Assembly (NCBI RefSeq): GCF_000418325.1
Contig: NC_021658.1
Coordinates: 11,856,001 to 11,920,000 of the forward strand
Origin: Sorangium cellulosum So0157-2
Lineage (GTDB): Bacteria; Myxococcota_A; Polyangia; Polyangiales; Polyangiaceae
Length of the DNA: 64,000 nt
Direction of reading: 5' to 3'
Position numbers and translations under genes: made by a program. This document shows positions 19,329 through 29,030 of the stretch, piece by piece (within the stretch, counting starts at the first letter, position 1; each line of letters opens with the position of its first letter). Below the pieces are notes generated by a model. It did not search any database and was not told the origin of the DNA. It saw only the letters and a list, made by a program, of their open reading frames with translations.

Positions 19329-20122
19329 ATGCTGCCCCAGAGCCAGGCCGTCGCCGCGGTGCTCCGAGACGAGCCGCTCATCGAGCTCTCGAGCGTCGGC
19401 AAGGACTACACGACCGAGGCGGTCGTCGTGCGGGCGCTCCGTCACGTCGATCTGACCATCCAGCACGGCGACTTCGTCGCCATCGTCGGGCAGAGCGGCT
19501 CGGGCAAGAGCACCCTGATGAACATCATCGGGTGCCTCGATCGGCCGACCCGGGGCACGTACCGGCTGGACGGGCTCGACGTGACCCGGCGCAGCAACGA
19601 CGCGCGCGCGATCGTGAGGAACCGCCTCATCGGGTTCGTCTTCCAGGGCTTCAACCTGCTGCCGCGCACCACGGCGCTCGAGAACGTGGAGCTGCCGCTC
19701 GTCTACCGGGGCGTCGGCGCGGCGGAGCGGCGCAGGCGCGCGCTGGAGGCGCTCAGCGCGGTGGGGCTGGCCGAGCGCCTGCACCACACGCCGAACCAGC
19801 TCTCGGGCGGCCAGCAGCAGCGCGTCGCCATCGCGCGGGCGCTCGTCACCTCCCCGCCGCTGCTCCTCGCCGACGAGCCCACGGGCAACCTCGACACCCG
19901 CACGAGCTACGAGGTGCTCGGGCTCCTGCAGCGGCTCAACCTGGAAGGGATCACCATCGTCCTCGTGACCCACGAGCCGGACATCGCCGCCTGCGCGAGC
20001 CGCGTGATCACGATGCGCGACGGCGAGGTCCGCAGCGATCTCAGGAACGAGCGCCCCGTCGACGCGGCGGTGGCCCTGGCCGCGCTGCCGCCCTCCGGGG
20101 CGGAGCTCGACGAGCAGGCGCC

Positions 20123-20126
<4 letters not shown>
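19329..20126 (+). CDS. ABC transporter ATP-binding protein, MacB/LolD type
   Basis: 265 residues. Walker A GQSGSGKST (54-62), Q-loop VFQGFNLLPRTTALENVELP, signature LSGGQQQR, Walker B LLLADEPTGNLDT and H-loop VTHEPD: a complete nucleotide-binding domain of the MacB/LolD/FtsE subfamily. Here it is a separate protein, not fused to the permease as in E. coli MacB. It powers the transporter with the MacA-like adaptor and the two following permeases. Its last codon overlaps the GTG of the first permease. The C-terminal about 30 residues are Ala/Pro-rich and outside the family core. Confidence 0.93.
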
Positions 20127-21339
<1,213 letters not shown>

Positions 21340-21343
<4 letters not shown>

Positions 21344-22572
21344 GGGCGACGCTCACCCGCGTCCTGTCGGCGATCGTGATCGCGATGCGCGCCGTCCGCC
21401 GGAACAAGCTCCGCGCGGGGCTCACGATCCTGGGGATCACGATCGGCGTCGCGGCCGTGGTCACGGTCACCGCGCTGGCGAGCGGCGCGCGCGCCAACGT
21501 GAACGCGCAGATCTCGAACCTCGGCTCCAACTCGCTCATCGTCTTCGCGCGCTCCGCGCGCGCCTCGGGCGTCCGCAGCACCACCGGCGCCCGGCTCTCG
21601 GAGCTCGACGGCCAGGCGCTCGTGCGCGAGTCGACGAGCATCCGGATCGCGGCGCCGTTCCTCAGGTCGAGCGCCCAGATCATCTACGAGGGCCAGAACG
21701 CGAGCCCGACGCTCGTCGGCACCCGCCTCAACTACTTCGAGATCCGGAGCTGGAAGGTGGCGCGGGGAGAGCCGTGGAGCCCCGCCTCGGAGAACCTCTC
21801 CGAGAAGGTCGTCGTCATCGGCGCCCAGACCGCGCGCGACCTGTTCGGGTCGCTCGATCCGGTCGGCCGGATGGTGCGGATCGGCCGCCACACCTACCGC
21901 GTGCTCGGGGTTCTGGAGGAGAAGGGGGCGTCGCCCTTCGGGCAGAGCCAGGACGACATCGTGCTGATGCCCATCACCACGATGCGATCGCACGTCGTCG
22001 CCACGCGGCCCGGGGAAGTGCACGCGATCCTCCTGAGCTCGACGTCCGCGGAGACGTCCGAGCGCGCCAAGCAGCAGGCCGAGGCGATCCTCCGCCAGCG
22101 GCACCGCATCGACGAGGGCGAGGAGGACGACTTCGCCGTCCGGAGCCAGGCGGAGTTCCAGGCCATGCAGGACGCGATCTTCGCGGCGCTCTCGGCGCTG
22201 CTCGTCAGCATCGCGGCGGTGTCGCTCGTCGTCGGCGGCATCGGCGTCATGAACATCATGCTGGTGTCGGTCACCGAGCGCACCCGCGAGATCGGCATCC
22301 GGATGGCCATCGGCGCCCGGGAGATCGACATCCTGCTGCAGTTCCTGCTCGAGGCGCTCGTGCTCGCCACGCTGGGCGGCATCGTCGGCAGCGCGCTCGG
22401 GTACGGCGTCATCCTCGGGCTCTCGAGCGCCCTCGGCTGGCCGATGAGGCTCGAGCCGACGGCGCTCGGCGTCGCGCTCGGGGTGAGCACGGCGATCGGG
22501 ATCGTCTTCGGGTTCTTCCCGGCGCGACGGGCCGCGCGCATGGATCCCGTGAACGCGCTCGGGCGCGAGTAG
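21340..22572 (+). CDS. MacB-like ABC permease, second of two
   Basis: 410 residues, GTG start overlapping the first permease stop (GTGA). Same architecture: N-terminal helix (LTILGITIGVAAVVTVTALA), MacB_PCD periplasmic domain, FtsX domain with GGIGVMNIMLVSVTERTREIG and FPARRAARMDPVNALGRE. It is similar to its neighbour throughout, including the block LEEKGASPFGQSQDD versus LEKKGQSPFGEDQDD in the periplasmic domain, but diverged in the substrate-facing part. This suggests duplication followed by specialisation within one transporter. Last gene of the adaptor-ATPase-permease-permease operon. Confidence 0.92.
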
Positions 22573-22605
22573 CGCGCACCCCTGCGGACCGCCGCGGCGA
22601 CCGGA

Positions 22606-22646
22606 GGGAGGCGGGGGCGCGGCCGCGCAGGCGGCGCGCGCCTCCC
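22606..22646. terminator. Hairpin between convergent permease and S1-domain gene
   Basis: GGGAGGCG (22606-22613) pairs perfectly with CGCCTCCC (22639-22646); the loop contains a further self-complementary GCGCGGCCGCGC. No T-tract. Placed midway between two convergent stop codons. Confidence 0.45.
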
Positions 22647-22651
22647 CGGGA

Positions 22652-24742
22652 TCAGCTCTTCTTCATGAGGTCGGCGAAGGTGCCGAACTTGGCCTCGCGC
22701 GCGACGCCCGCGCGGTACTGCTGGTACGCCTGCTTCTCGGCGTCTTCCTTGAGGGCGCGGATCGACAGCTTGGCCTCTCCCCGACGCGGATCCACCTCGA
22801 TGACCTTCGCGTCGAACTGGGTCCCGATGGGGAACTCCTTGCGCAGGTCGGTGCCGCGCTGCGTGCCGGTGTGACCGGCCGGGATGAAGCCGCGGGCCGC
22901 TCGCCCCGTCGTGCCGAGCACCCGGACGACGAGCCCCCCTTCGGTCACCTGCGTGACGGCCACCTTCACCGCCCTGCCCTGCTGCACGCGCTGGCGCGGC
23001 TCGCTCTCCTCGCCCTCGGGCGGAGCGGGGTGGAGCCCGATCCGCCGACCCGCCGGGTCGCAGCTCGCGACGACCACGTCGACCTCGTCGCCGACCGTCA
23101 CCACCTCGCTCGGGTGCTGGATCGGCTTCATCGAGAGGTCGGCCGTGTGGATGAGCCCATCGATGCCCGGCTCGAGCTCGATGAACGCACCGAACGGCTG
23201 CAAGCGGGCGATCTTGCCCTTGTGGCGCGAGCCGACCGCGTACTTGTCCTTCACCGCGTCCCAAGGATCGACGGTGGCAGCCTTGCGGCTCAGCCAGAGC
23301 TTGCCCTTGTCGTCGACGCGCAGGACCTTCACGTCGATCTCCGCGCCCGGCTTGAACAGGTCGGCCAGCTTGGCGCCGCGGTCGTGGCTCGCCTCGCTCA
23401 TGTGGACCAGCCCCTCGACGCCGCCGGCGTCGGGGAGCGCGACGAACACGCCCCACGCGACGACCTTGCGCACCACGCCCTTGTGCAGCGAGCCGGGCTC
23501 GATCGACGTGAGCGCCTCGGTGCGCGCCTTCCGGCTCTCCTCCTCGAGCATCTTGCGGCGGGACACGACGATGTCGCGCCCCTTCTTCGCGAACTGCGTC
23601 ACGATGAAATCGAGCCGCTGGCCCACGAGGTAGTTGAGATCGGCGCCGTGGCGCAGATCGACGTGCGACGCCGGCGCGAAGGCGCGGAGGCCGCCGAGGT
23701 CGACCTCGAGCCCGCCCTTCACCGCCCCGGTCACGAACCCTTCGATCGGCTCGCCGCTCTGGAGCGCGGCCTCGGCGCGCGCCCGCGCCTGATCGAGCTG
23801 CACCGGCGCCCTCGACAGGAGCAGCATGCCCCCGCGCACGCCGGTGCTCGCCACCGTCGCGATGAACTGATCGCCATCGACGGGCGGCTCTTCATCGAGG
23901 ATCTCGCGGCGATCGAAGAGCCCCGTGGCCTTCCCGGCGATGTCGATCCAGATGGCGTGGTCGGTGATCTTGCTGACCTTACCGAACACCTCCTCGCCGA
24001 TGCTGAAGGCCGGGCGCTCGCGCGGGGGCGGCGCTCCCTGCCCCTTGCGCCGCTTGCGCTTCTCGCCGCCGGGCTGGGGCTGTCCCCCCGCCTCGTCGGC
24101 CGCCTGCTCCTCCTCGCCTTCCTCGTCGCCCGCATCGGCGGCGTCGGCGTCGCTGGCCTCGGCGTCGCTGGCCTCGGCGGCCTCGGCGGCCTCGGCGTCC
24201 GGCTGACCGGCCTCCTCCGCGCCCTTGCGGCGCCGGCGGCGGCGGCGCTTCTTTCCAGCACCCCCTTCCGCCTGTGCGGCCGCGCCCGCTTCTCCCGCCG
24301 GCGCGGGCTTCGCGCCTTGCGCGGGCTTCGCGCCTTGCGCGGGCTTCGCGCCTTGCGCAGGCTTCCCGCCGGGCGGAGCGCCCCGCCTGCCCTGGCCCTG
24401 GGGGGCCCCCGGCTTGCGGTTGCCGATATCATCCCGCGGCAGGCCGGGGACGCGGTTGCCGATGTCGTCGCCGGGCTGCTCTTCCCAGTCGTCGTCGTCG
24501 GCAGCGCTCGCCGTGGCGGCGGGTGCCGCCGCGGCCGGTGCTGCCTCGGGCTGGGTCGAGCTCGCCTGCGGCGAGGTTTCTCCGCCGGACGCGTCGCTCG
24601 CCTCGGGCGGGGTGGTGGACCCCGCTTCATGAGCCTGGGTTGCTTGTTCGGACGCCGCGTTCGACGCCTCGAGTGTGCCGCCCTGGTCGGCCGGAGCTGC
24701 CGGCGCGTCCGCCGGCGTGGTGGTATTTTCGTGGGTATTCAT
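22652..24742 (-). CDS. Multi-S1-domain RNA-binding protein with long low-complexity N-terminus
   Basis: 696 residues from ATG 24742 (a TTG six codons earlier is possible). About 245 N-terminal residues are Ala/Glu/Pro-rich and probably disordered: a duplicated DDIGNR-x-PG-x-P unit, a (KPAQGA) repeat and a strongly basic KKRRRRRRRK stretch. Four to five S1 (OB-fold) domains follow from about 250 to 660, for example GEEVFGKVSKITDHAIWIDI, VRKVVAWGVFVALPDAGGVEGLVHMSE and ARLQPFGAFIELEPGIDGLIHTADL. It should bind RNA in the cytoplasm, as ribosomal protein S1 or a related translation/RNA-decay factor. Length and N-terminus differ from standard RpsA, so this may be an S1 paralogue. The mrp gene lies upstream on the same strand. 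Confidence 0.87.
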   Translation of the reverse strand: MNTHENTTTPADAPAAPADQGGTLEASNAASEQATQAHEAGSTTPPEASDASGGETSPQASSTQPEAAPAAAAPAATASAADDDDWEEQPGDDIGNRVPGLPRDDIGNRKPGAPQGQGRRGAPPGGKPAQGAKPAQGAKPAQGAKPAPAGEAGAAAQAEGGAGKKRRRRRRRKGAEEAGQPDAEAAEAAEASDAEASDADAADAGDEEGEEEQAADEAGGQPQPGGEKRKRRKGQGAPPPRERPAFSIGEEVFGKVSKITDHAIWIDIAGKATGLFDRREILDEEPPVDGDQFIATVASTGVRGGMLLLSRAPVQLDQARARAEAALQSGEPIEGFVTGAVKGGLEVDLGGLRAFAPASHVDLRHGADLNYLVGQRLDFIVTQFAKKGRDIVVSRRKMLEEESRKARTEALTSIEPGSLHKGVVRKVVAWGVFVALPDAGGVEGLVHMSEASHDRGAKLADLFKPGAEIDVKVLRVDDKGKLWLSRKAATVDPWDAVKDKYAVGSRHKGKIARLQPFGAFIELEPGIDGLIHTADLSMKPIQHPSEVVTVGDEVDVVVASCDPAGRRIGLHPAPPEGEESEPRQRVQQGRAVKVAVTQVTEGGLVVRVLGTTGRAARGFIPAGHTGTQRGTDLRKEFPIGTQFDAKVIEVDPRRGEAKLSIRALKEDAEKQAYQQYRAGVAREAKFGTFADLMKKS
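24303..24374 (-). repeat. 18-bp tandem repeat encoding KPAQGA units
   Basis: Three perfect copies of GCGGGCTTCGCGCCTTGC (plus-strand reading) at 24303-24356 and a fourth degenerate copy to 24374, in frame in the S1-domain gene. The period is a multiple of three, so copy-number change would keep the frame. Confidence 0.85.
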
Positions 24743-24869
24743 CCGCGCCTCGCGCGACAACGCATGCCGATGGGGGCGAAACGTGCTCGCGTTCTCTCCA
24801 GCGGCCCCCTCGGTTCAATTGGGGGGAAGGGCCGGAACCATAACGTACCCGGGACGTTTACGCGAGAGC

Positions 24870-25970
24870 CTACCGCATGATGGGCAGGTGCTTGTTCGTC
24901 CCCCCGCTCCGGTCGATGCGCAGGCCGCCCCCGCTCGCGAGGTTGTGGGCGCTGATCTGGCCGGCCAGCCGCTCCGCCACATCCAGGAACGCGCGCGCGA
25001 TCGGGCTGGCCGGGGCAGCCTGAACGACCGGCGTGCCGGCGTCGCCCCACTCCCGGATGGCGGGGTCCATCGGGATCTGGCCGAGCAGCGGCGCCTCGGC
25101 GAACTCGGCGATCTTCTGCCCGCCGCCGGCCCCGAAGAGCTCGTGCCGCTTGCTGCACCCGTCGCACACGAAGTAGCTCTCGTTCTCGACCACGCCGAGC
25201 AGGGCGATCCCGACCTTCTGGGCCATGGAGACCGATTTGTACACGTCCTGGAGGGCCACCTCCTGCGGCGTCGTCACGACGATCGCGCCCGTGGTCCTCA
25301 TTTTCTGGGAGATCGTCAGCGCGATGTCACCGGTCCCGGGCGGCAGGTCCAGCACCAGGTAATCGAGCTCACCCCACTCCACATCCCGCATGAACTGGAG
25401 CAGCGCGTTCTGGAGCATCGGGCCGCGCCAGACGACGGCTGACCTCGGATCCTCCAGGAGGAAGCCGATCGACATGAGCTTCACGCCGAAGCGCTCGAGC
25501 GGCAGGAATTTCTGGCCGTCGGCGGAGGTCGGGCGGCCCATCACGCCGAGCATGGTCGGCACGCTCGGCCCGTACATGTCCGCGTCGAGCAGGCCGACCT
25601 TGGCCCCCTCGCGGCTCAGCGCCAGCGTCAGGTTCGCGGCGACCGTGCTCTTGCCGACGCCGCCCTTGCCGCTCATCACGAGGACGATGTTGCGCACGCC
25701 CGGCGACGGGTCGTCCGGGAGGATGGTGCGCTGCGGGACGGCGACGTCCCACGCGATCCGGACGTCCTTCGCGCCGGCGCCCTTCAGCGCCGCCTCGATG
25801 TCCGCGGCGAGCCGCTGCTTGAAGTGGCTGGTCAGCTCGACCGTGAGCGCGACGGCCTCGCCCTCGATCGAGAGCTCCCGGACGCGCCCGAGGTCTGTGA
25901 GCGGGCGCTGGAGATCCGGCGCGATGACCTTCGCCAGCGCGGCGAGCGCGGCATCCTTCGTGATGGGCAT
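24870..25970 (-). CDS. mrp: Mrp/ApbC-type iron-sulfur carrier ATPase
   Basis: 366 residues. N-terminal MIP18-like domain (about 5-80), then a deviant Walker A SGKGGVGKST (100-109), DADMYGPSVP switch, LVLDLPPGTGD Walker B region and the CxxC pair Cys269/Cys272 (YFVCDGCSKRH) that binds a bridging 4Fe-4S cluster in dimers. It carries and transfers Fe-S clusters in the cytoplasm. The full-length ApbC/Mrp form has both domains, as here. A TAACTC hexamer lies 9 nt before the ATG and there is no Shine-Dalgarno. The S1-domain gene follows after 127 bp on the same strand. Confidence 0.95.
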   Translation of the reverse strand: MPITKDAALAALAKVIAPDLQRPLTDLGRVRELSIEGEAVALTVELTSHFKQRLAADIEAALKGAGAKDVRIAWDVAVPQRTILPDDPSPGVRNIVLVMSGKGGVGKSTVAANLTLALSREGAKVGLLDADMYGPSVPTMLGVMGRPTSADGQKFLPLERFGVKLMSIGFLLEDPRSAVVWRGPMLQNALLQFMRDVEWGELDYLVLDLPPGTGDIALTISQKMRTTGAIVVTTPQEVALQDVYKSVSMAQKVGIALLGVVENESYFVCDGCSKRHELFGAGGGQKIAEFAEAPLLGQIPMDPAIREWGDAGTPVVQAAPASPIARAFLDVAERLAGQISAHNLASGGGLRIDRSGGTNKHLPIMR

Positions 25971-26064
25971 GGGGCGAAGGAGTTAGGACCGCTCCGGATT
26001 CCCGTCAACCGGCGAGCGCGCCACGCTCGCGGCCGTTCGATTTCGCCTCGCCTTCGCCTCGCCG

Positions 26065-26086
26065 GGGGCGGCGCACCGGCCGCCCC
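26065..26086 (-). terminator. Hairpin downstream of the Cys-rich lipoprotein gene
   Basis: GGGGCGGC, 6-nt loop, GCCGCCCC: a perfect 8-bp stem, 18 bp after the stop codon on the minus strand and before mrp. Confidence 0.5.
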
Positions 26087-26103
26087 GCGTCCGGCCGGCC
26101 CCG

Positions 26104-27411
26104 TCACCAGCAGGAGGTGACCACGGACTGCGGGTCGCTCGGGTCGAGCCGGCGCGACGGCAGGTAGCACCGCGAGTCCACGCACTCCCTGCTCCCGTTC
26201 GTCTCGACGCACACGCACGCGCCGGCGAGCCCGCTGGGCGACTTCGGGCAGACCTCGGCCGCGTTCTCCTCGGTGCACCGGATGGGGAGCGCCGCGTCGA
26301 GGCACGCCCGCTGGCCGCGCAGCGTGGTGGTGCACTCCATCGTGGAGTCCGCGTCGCCGCAGTCGGTGTCGTTGCGGCACGGATGGCAGAAGCCGCCGGG
26401 ATCGCCGACGCAGCGGTCGAACCGCGGCTTGCACACGTCGCCGTCGCACCGGTAGTCGAGGTCGCAGTCGGAGTCCTCGCTGCACGACCTGGCGCACCGG
26501 CTCTCGCCGCCGATCGTGACGCAGCGCTGCCCCAGGACGAGCGAGCAGTCGACATCGGAGCTGCACGGCGCGCACTGCGTGCGCTTGACGCACGTCTTTC
26601 GCAGCAGGCAGAGCGAGCCCTCCTCGTAGGTGTTGCCTTCGCCGAACGTGGAGGGGTCGATGCACTCCTCGTCGGTCTCGCCGCAGAAGCTGCTATTCCC
26701 CTTGTCCGTGCCGCAGATCGCGTGAGGGTCGCGGGTCAGGGCGCACTCGAAGCCGCCGGGGCAGTCGGCGTCGCCCTCGCAATGCGGCTGCGTGCAGTAC
26801 GCCTCGGCGTCGCCCTCTCCCTTGCCGAGGCACTCCAGGCCGAGCGAAGAGCACTGGTCGGGAGCGCAGGTCGGGATGAAACAGTAGCTGCCGTCGCCGC
26901 ACTTGCCGGCGGTGCAGGCGGCGTCGTCGCCGCACGCCGCGGCGTCGCGCTGGCACTCGCCTGGATTGCCGTTGCACTGCATCGGGTTGCACGGCGTGTC
27001 GTCGGGGCAGCGCCCGAAGTGCCCGCATTCGAAACCGAACGGACACGGCGCCCCGAAACCCACCATTTTCCCGTTCGGCCTACAAACGGAAACCTTGGCT
27101 TCCGTGTCGTCTTCCACGGCGGGCACACAGTCCTGGAGACCCGGGGTGCACTCGAGGTGGCTGCTGCACTCGAGCACGCAGCGGTTTCCGACGCAGGTGT
27201 TGCCCGCCAGGCAGAGCTCCGGCCTGCACTTGCCCTCACAGACGCCGTTGACGACGACGCCTCCGAAGCATTCGTCCCGCGGCGCGTCCGACGACGAGCA
27301 GGCGCCGCTCGCGAGGGCCGCCCCGCCCGCCAGCAAGCCCAGCATCAGGAAGGCGTGGATACGACGGAGACGGGGCCGACGGGCGCTGTGAGAGGCGACA
27401 ACCTGCTGCAT
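26104..27411 (-). CDS. Very cysteine-rich secreted lipoprotein
   Basis: 435 residues with more than 50 Cys. The N-terminus has basic residues, a hydrophobic core (FLMLGLLAGGAALA) and a lipobox ending in Cys38 (LASGAC), so it is a predicted lipoprotein. The mature chain is built of short units with spaced Cys (C-x3-12-C), such as NTCVGNRCVLECSSHLEC and SRCARSCSEDSDCDLDYRC, as in myxobacterial Cys-rich surface proteins; most Cys are probably disulfide bonded. I know of no defined function. Divergent (170 bp) from two thioredoxin-fold lipoproteins, which suggests that they fold or reduce it. It contains no heme-binding CxxCH pattern that I can see. Confidence 0.82.
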   Translation of the reverse strand: MQQVVASHSARRPRLRRIHAFLMLGLLAGGAALASGACSSSDAPRDECFGGVVVNGVCEGKCRPELCLAGNTCVGNRCVLECSSHLECTPGLQDCVPAVEDDTEAKVSVCRPNGKMVGFGAPCPFGFECGHFGRCPDDTPCNPMQCNGNPGECQRDAAACGDDAACTAGKCGDGSYCFIPTCAPDQCSSLGLECLGKGEGDAEAYCTQPHCEGDADCPGGFECALTRDPHAICGTDKGNSSFCGETDEECIDPSTFGEGNTYEEGSLCLLRKTCVKRTQCAPCSSDVDCSLVLGQRCVTIGGESRCARSCSEDSDCDLDYRCDGDVCKPRFDRCVGDPGGFCHPCRNDTDCGDADSTMECTTTLRGQRACLDAALPIRCTEENAAEVCPKSPSGLAGACVCVETNGSRECVDSRCYLPSRRLDPSDPQSVVTSCW

Positions 27412-27581
27412 AGGACCTCAGCGCGGGAAACACCCGCGGATCGGGGCAGGCACGGCGGGCCTGGCCGGAGATTGCGGAAACGAGCCCCCGAGCGAAGCGG
27501 CGGCGGCAAGGTTGCCCTTGACGCCCCCCGTGCCGCCCAGAAGAATGAGCACTCCTACACCATACTTCAGGCGGTGGCATC

Positions 27582-28289
27582 ATGCGAATGGACGCAGTTC
27601 TCGTTTGGATGGGCCTTGGCGTCGTCGCAGCCCTGGGGCTCGTCGGCTGCGGGGGAGAAGAGGATCCCATCCCGGCTCCTCCTTTTCCCGAAGGGACGGG
27701 TCAGCCTGCGGCCAACGCTGCTCAATATCCGGCTGGGCCGTATGGGATCAGCCCCGGCCGGGTGATCGCGAATTATCAGTTCGTCGGGTACGCCAACGCC
27801 GCCGAACACAAAGACACGATGCAGCCGATTCAGCTCGCCGACTTCTACAACCCGACCGGGGAGGAGGTCTTTCCCGAGGGCTCACCCTACGGCGCTGGCG
27901 AGCCGAAGCCGAAGGTGCTGCTGATCGACGTCTCGTCCGTGTGGTGCGGCCCCTGCAAGATCGAGGCGGAGTCCGTCCTGCCCAGGCTTTACGAGAAGTA
28001 TCAACCGCTCGGCGGCGAGTTCCTGGTCCAGCTCGCCGACGGGAGGAACCCGGGTGAGCCCGCGGTGCCGCGCGACCTGTACCGCTGGACGACCACGTAC
28101 GACGTGCAGTACCCGTCGGCGATCGACCCTTCGTACAAGCTCGGCGCGCTCTTCCAGGCCGATGCGTTCCCAGCGAACATGCTGGTCAGGACGAAGGACA
28201 TGACCATCATCGAGGTCGTCTCCGGCGTGCCCGCGGAGGACAGCAGTTTCTGGCGGACATTCGAGAAGATCATGAACGGCGCAATCTGA
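27582..28289 (+). CDS. Thioredoxin-fold lipoprotein with WCGPC active site
   Basis: 235 residues. Signal peptide with lipobox LGLVGC (Cys23), a Pro-rich linker, then a thioredoxin/TlpA-like fold with KVLLIDVSSVWCGPCKIEAES (active-site Cys122/Cys125) and the cis-Pro region FQADAFPANMLV. An unusual segment of about 80 residues between anchor and fold (GRVIANYQFVGYANAAEHKDTMQPIQLADFYNP) matches the start of peroxiredoxin-like lipoproteins of myxobacteria. It should act as a periplasmic or outer-membrane-facing disulfide reductase or isomerase. A strong hairpin follows, so it is likely transcribed alone. Confidence 0.87.
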   Translation: MRMDAVLVWMGLGVVAALGLVGCGGEEDPIPAPPFPEGTGQPAANAAQYPAGPYGISPGRVIANYQFVGYANAAEHKDTMQPIQLADFYNPTGEEVFPEGSPYGAGEPKPKVLLIDVSSVWCGPCKIEAESVLPRLYEKYQPLGGEFLVQLADGRNPGEPAVPRDLYRWTTTYDVQYPSAIDPSYKLGALFQADAFPANMLVRTKDMTIIEVVSGVPAEDSSFWRTFEKIMNGAI

Positions 28290-28303
28290 ACGAGCCCCCG
28301 CGC

Positions 28304-28336
28304 GGGCGCGCCGCCGAGCCACCGTTCGGCGCGCCC
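28304..28336 (+). terminator. Strong hairpin after the WCGPC lipoprotein gene
   Basis: GGGCGCGCCG pairs perfectly with CGGCGCGCCC (10 bp, 13-nt loop), with an additional outer CCCGC/GCGGG pairing. Located 15 bp after the stop at 28289. Confidence 0.6.
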
Positions 28337-28434
28337 GCGGGAGAACCTGTCAGGGCGCCGCTCGCGGCGTCCGCGACGTTGAGACCTCAAGCCGGTCGGC
28401 CGCTCAGGCCGGCCCTCCGCGACGGAAGCCCTCG

Positions 28435-28962
28435 ATGAACCGAATTACCCGCTGCGCGCTCTCGCTGGCGTTCACTGTCCTCGGCCTCGCGACCACCTCG
28501 TGCGGCGCCGCCTCCGGAGGCCCGGCGGCGAGCCCTGCGCCGGACTTCTCGCTCCCCGCCCTGGACGGCAAGACCGTCAGGCTCTCGGATTATGCCGGCA
28601 AGAGCGTCGTATTGATCGACTTCTGGTCGACCACCTGCGATCCGTGCTTGGCGGAGATGCCCCACATCGTCGAGCTCTACAAGAAGCACAAGGACAAGGG
28701 GTTCGTCGTGCTCGCCGTTTCCCTCGATGGGCCGGAGTCCCGGGCGCAGGTGAGCAGCACGGCGCACGACAGAGAGATGATTTTCCCCGTGCTCCTCGAC
28801 GAGGAGACGACCGTTGCCGCCAAGTACAACCCGAAGCGCGAGCTCCCGTTCTCCGTGCTCATCGGCCGAGACGGCTCGATTCTTCACAAGCGCGGCGGGT
28901 ACCAGCCCGGCGACGAGGCGCTGCTCGCCGAGCATGTCGAGAAGGCGCTCGGTCAGCCGTAG
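28435..28962 (+). CDS. TlpA-like thioredoxin lipoprotein
   Basis: 175 residues. Signal peptide and lipobox TTSC (Cys23). TlpA/ResA core: APDFSLPALDGKTVRLSDYAGKSVVLIDFWSTTCDPCLAEMP with active site CDPC (Cys68/Cys71), FVVLAVSLDG, and LPFSVLIGRDGSILHKRGGY with the cis-Pro. A predicted membrane-tethered thiol reductase for cytochrome c maturation or for periplasmic disulfide exchange. It lies between another thioredoxin lipoprotein and a beta-barrel candidate, so a shared envelope redox role is likely. Asp in the CxxC interior differs from the more common WCxPC of TlpA. Confidence 0.9.
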   Translation: MNRITRCALSLAFTVLGLATTSCGAASGGPAASPAPDFSLPALDGKTVRLSDYAGKSVVLIDFWSTTCDPCLAEMPHIVELYKKHKDKGFVVLAVSLDGPESRAQVSSTAHDREMIFPVLLDEETTVAAKYNPKRELPFSVLIGRDGSILHKRGGYQPGDEALLAEHVEKALGQP

Positions 28963-29018
28963 GCGCGGAGGGCTCGCGCTCGGCGCCGCGCCGGGCTCCA
29001 CGGGCGGTAGGTCCGTGG

Positions 29019-29024
29019 TAGGAC
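29019..29024 (+). promoter_or_regulatory. -10-like TAGGAC, leaderless spacing
   Basis: TGGTAGGAC with exactly 6 nt to the GTG at 29031. A second GGTAGGTC lies 11 bp upstream. Confidence 0.35.
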
Positions 29025-29030
29025 ACCGAG

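Noticed and set aside
17801..20122. Upstream continuation of the first permease frame through macA and the ATPase
   Set aside because: It reads Arg/Gly-rich nonsense in another frame; the real permease starts at the GTG overlapping the ATPase stop.
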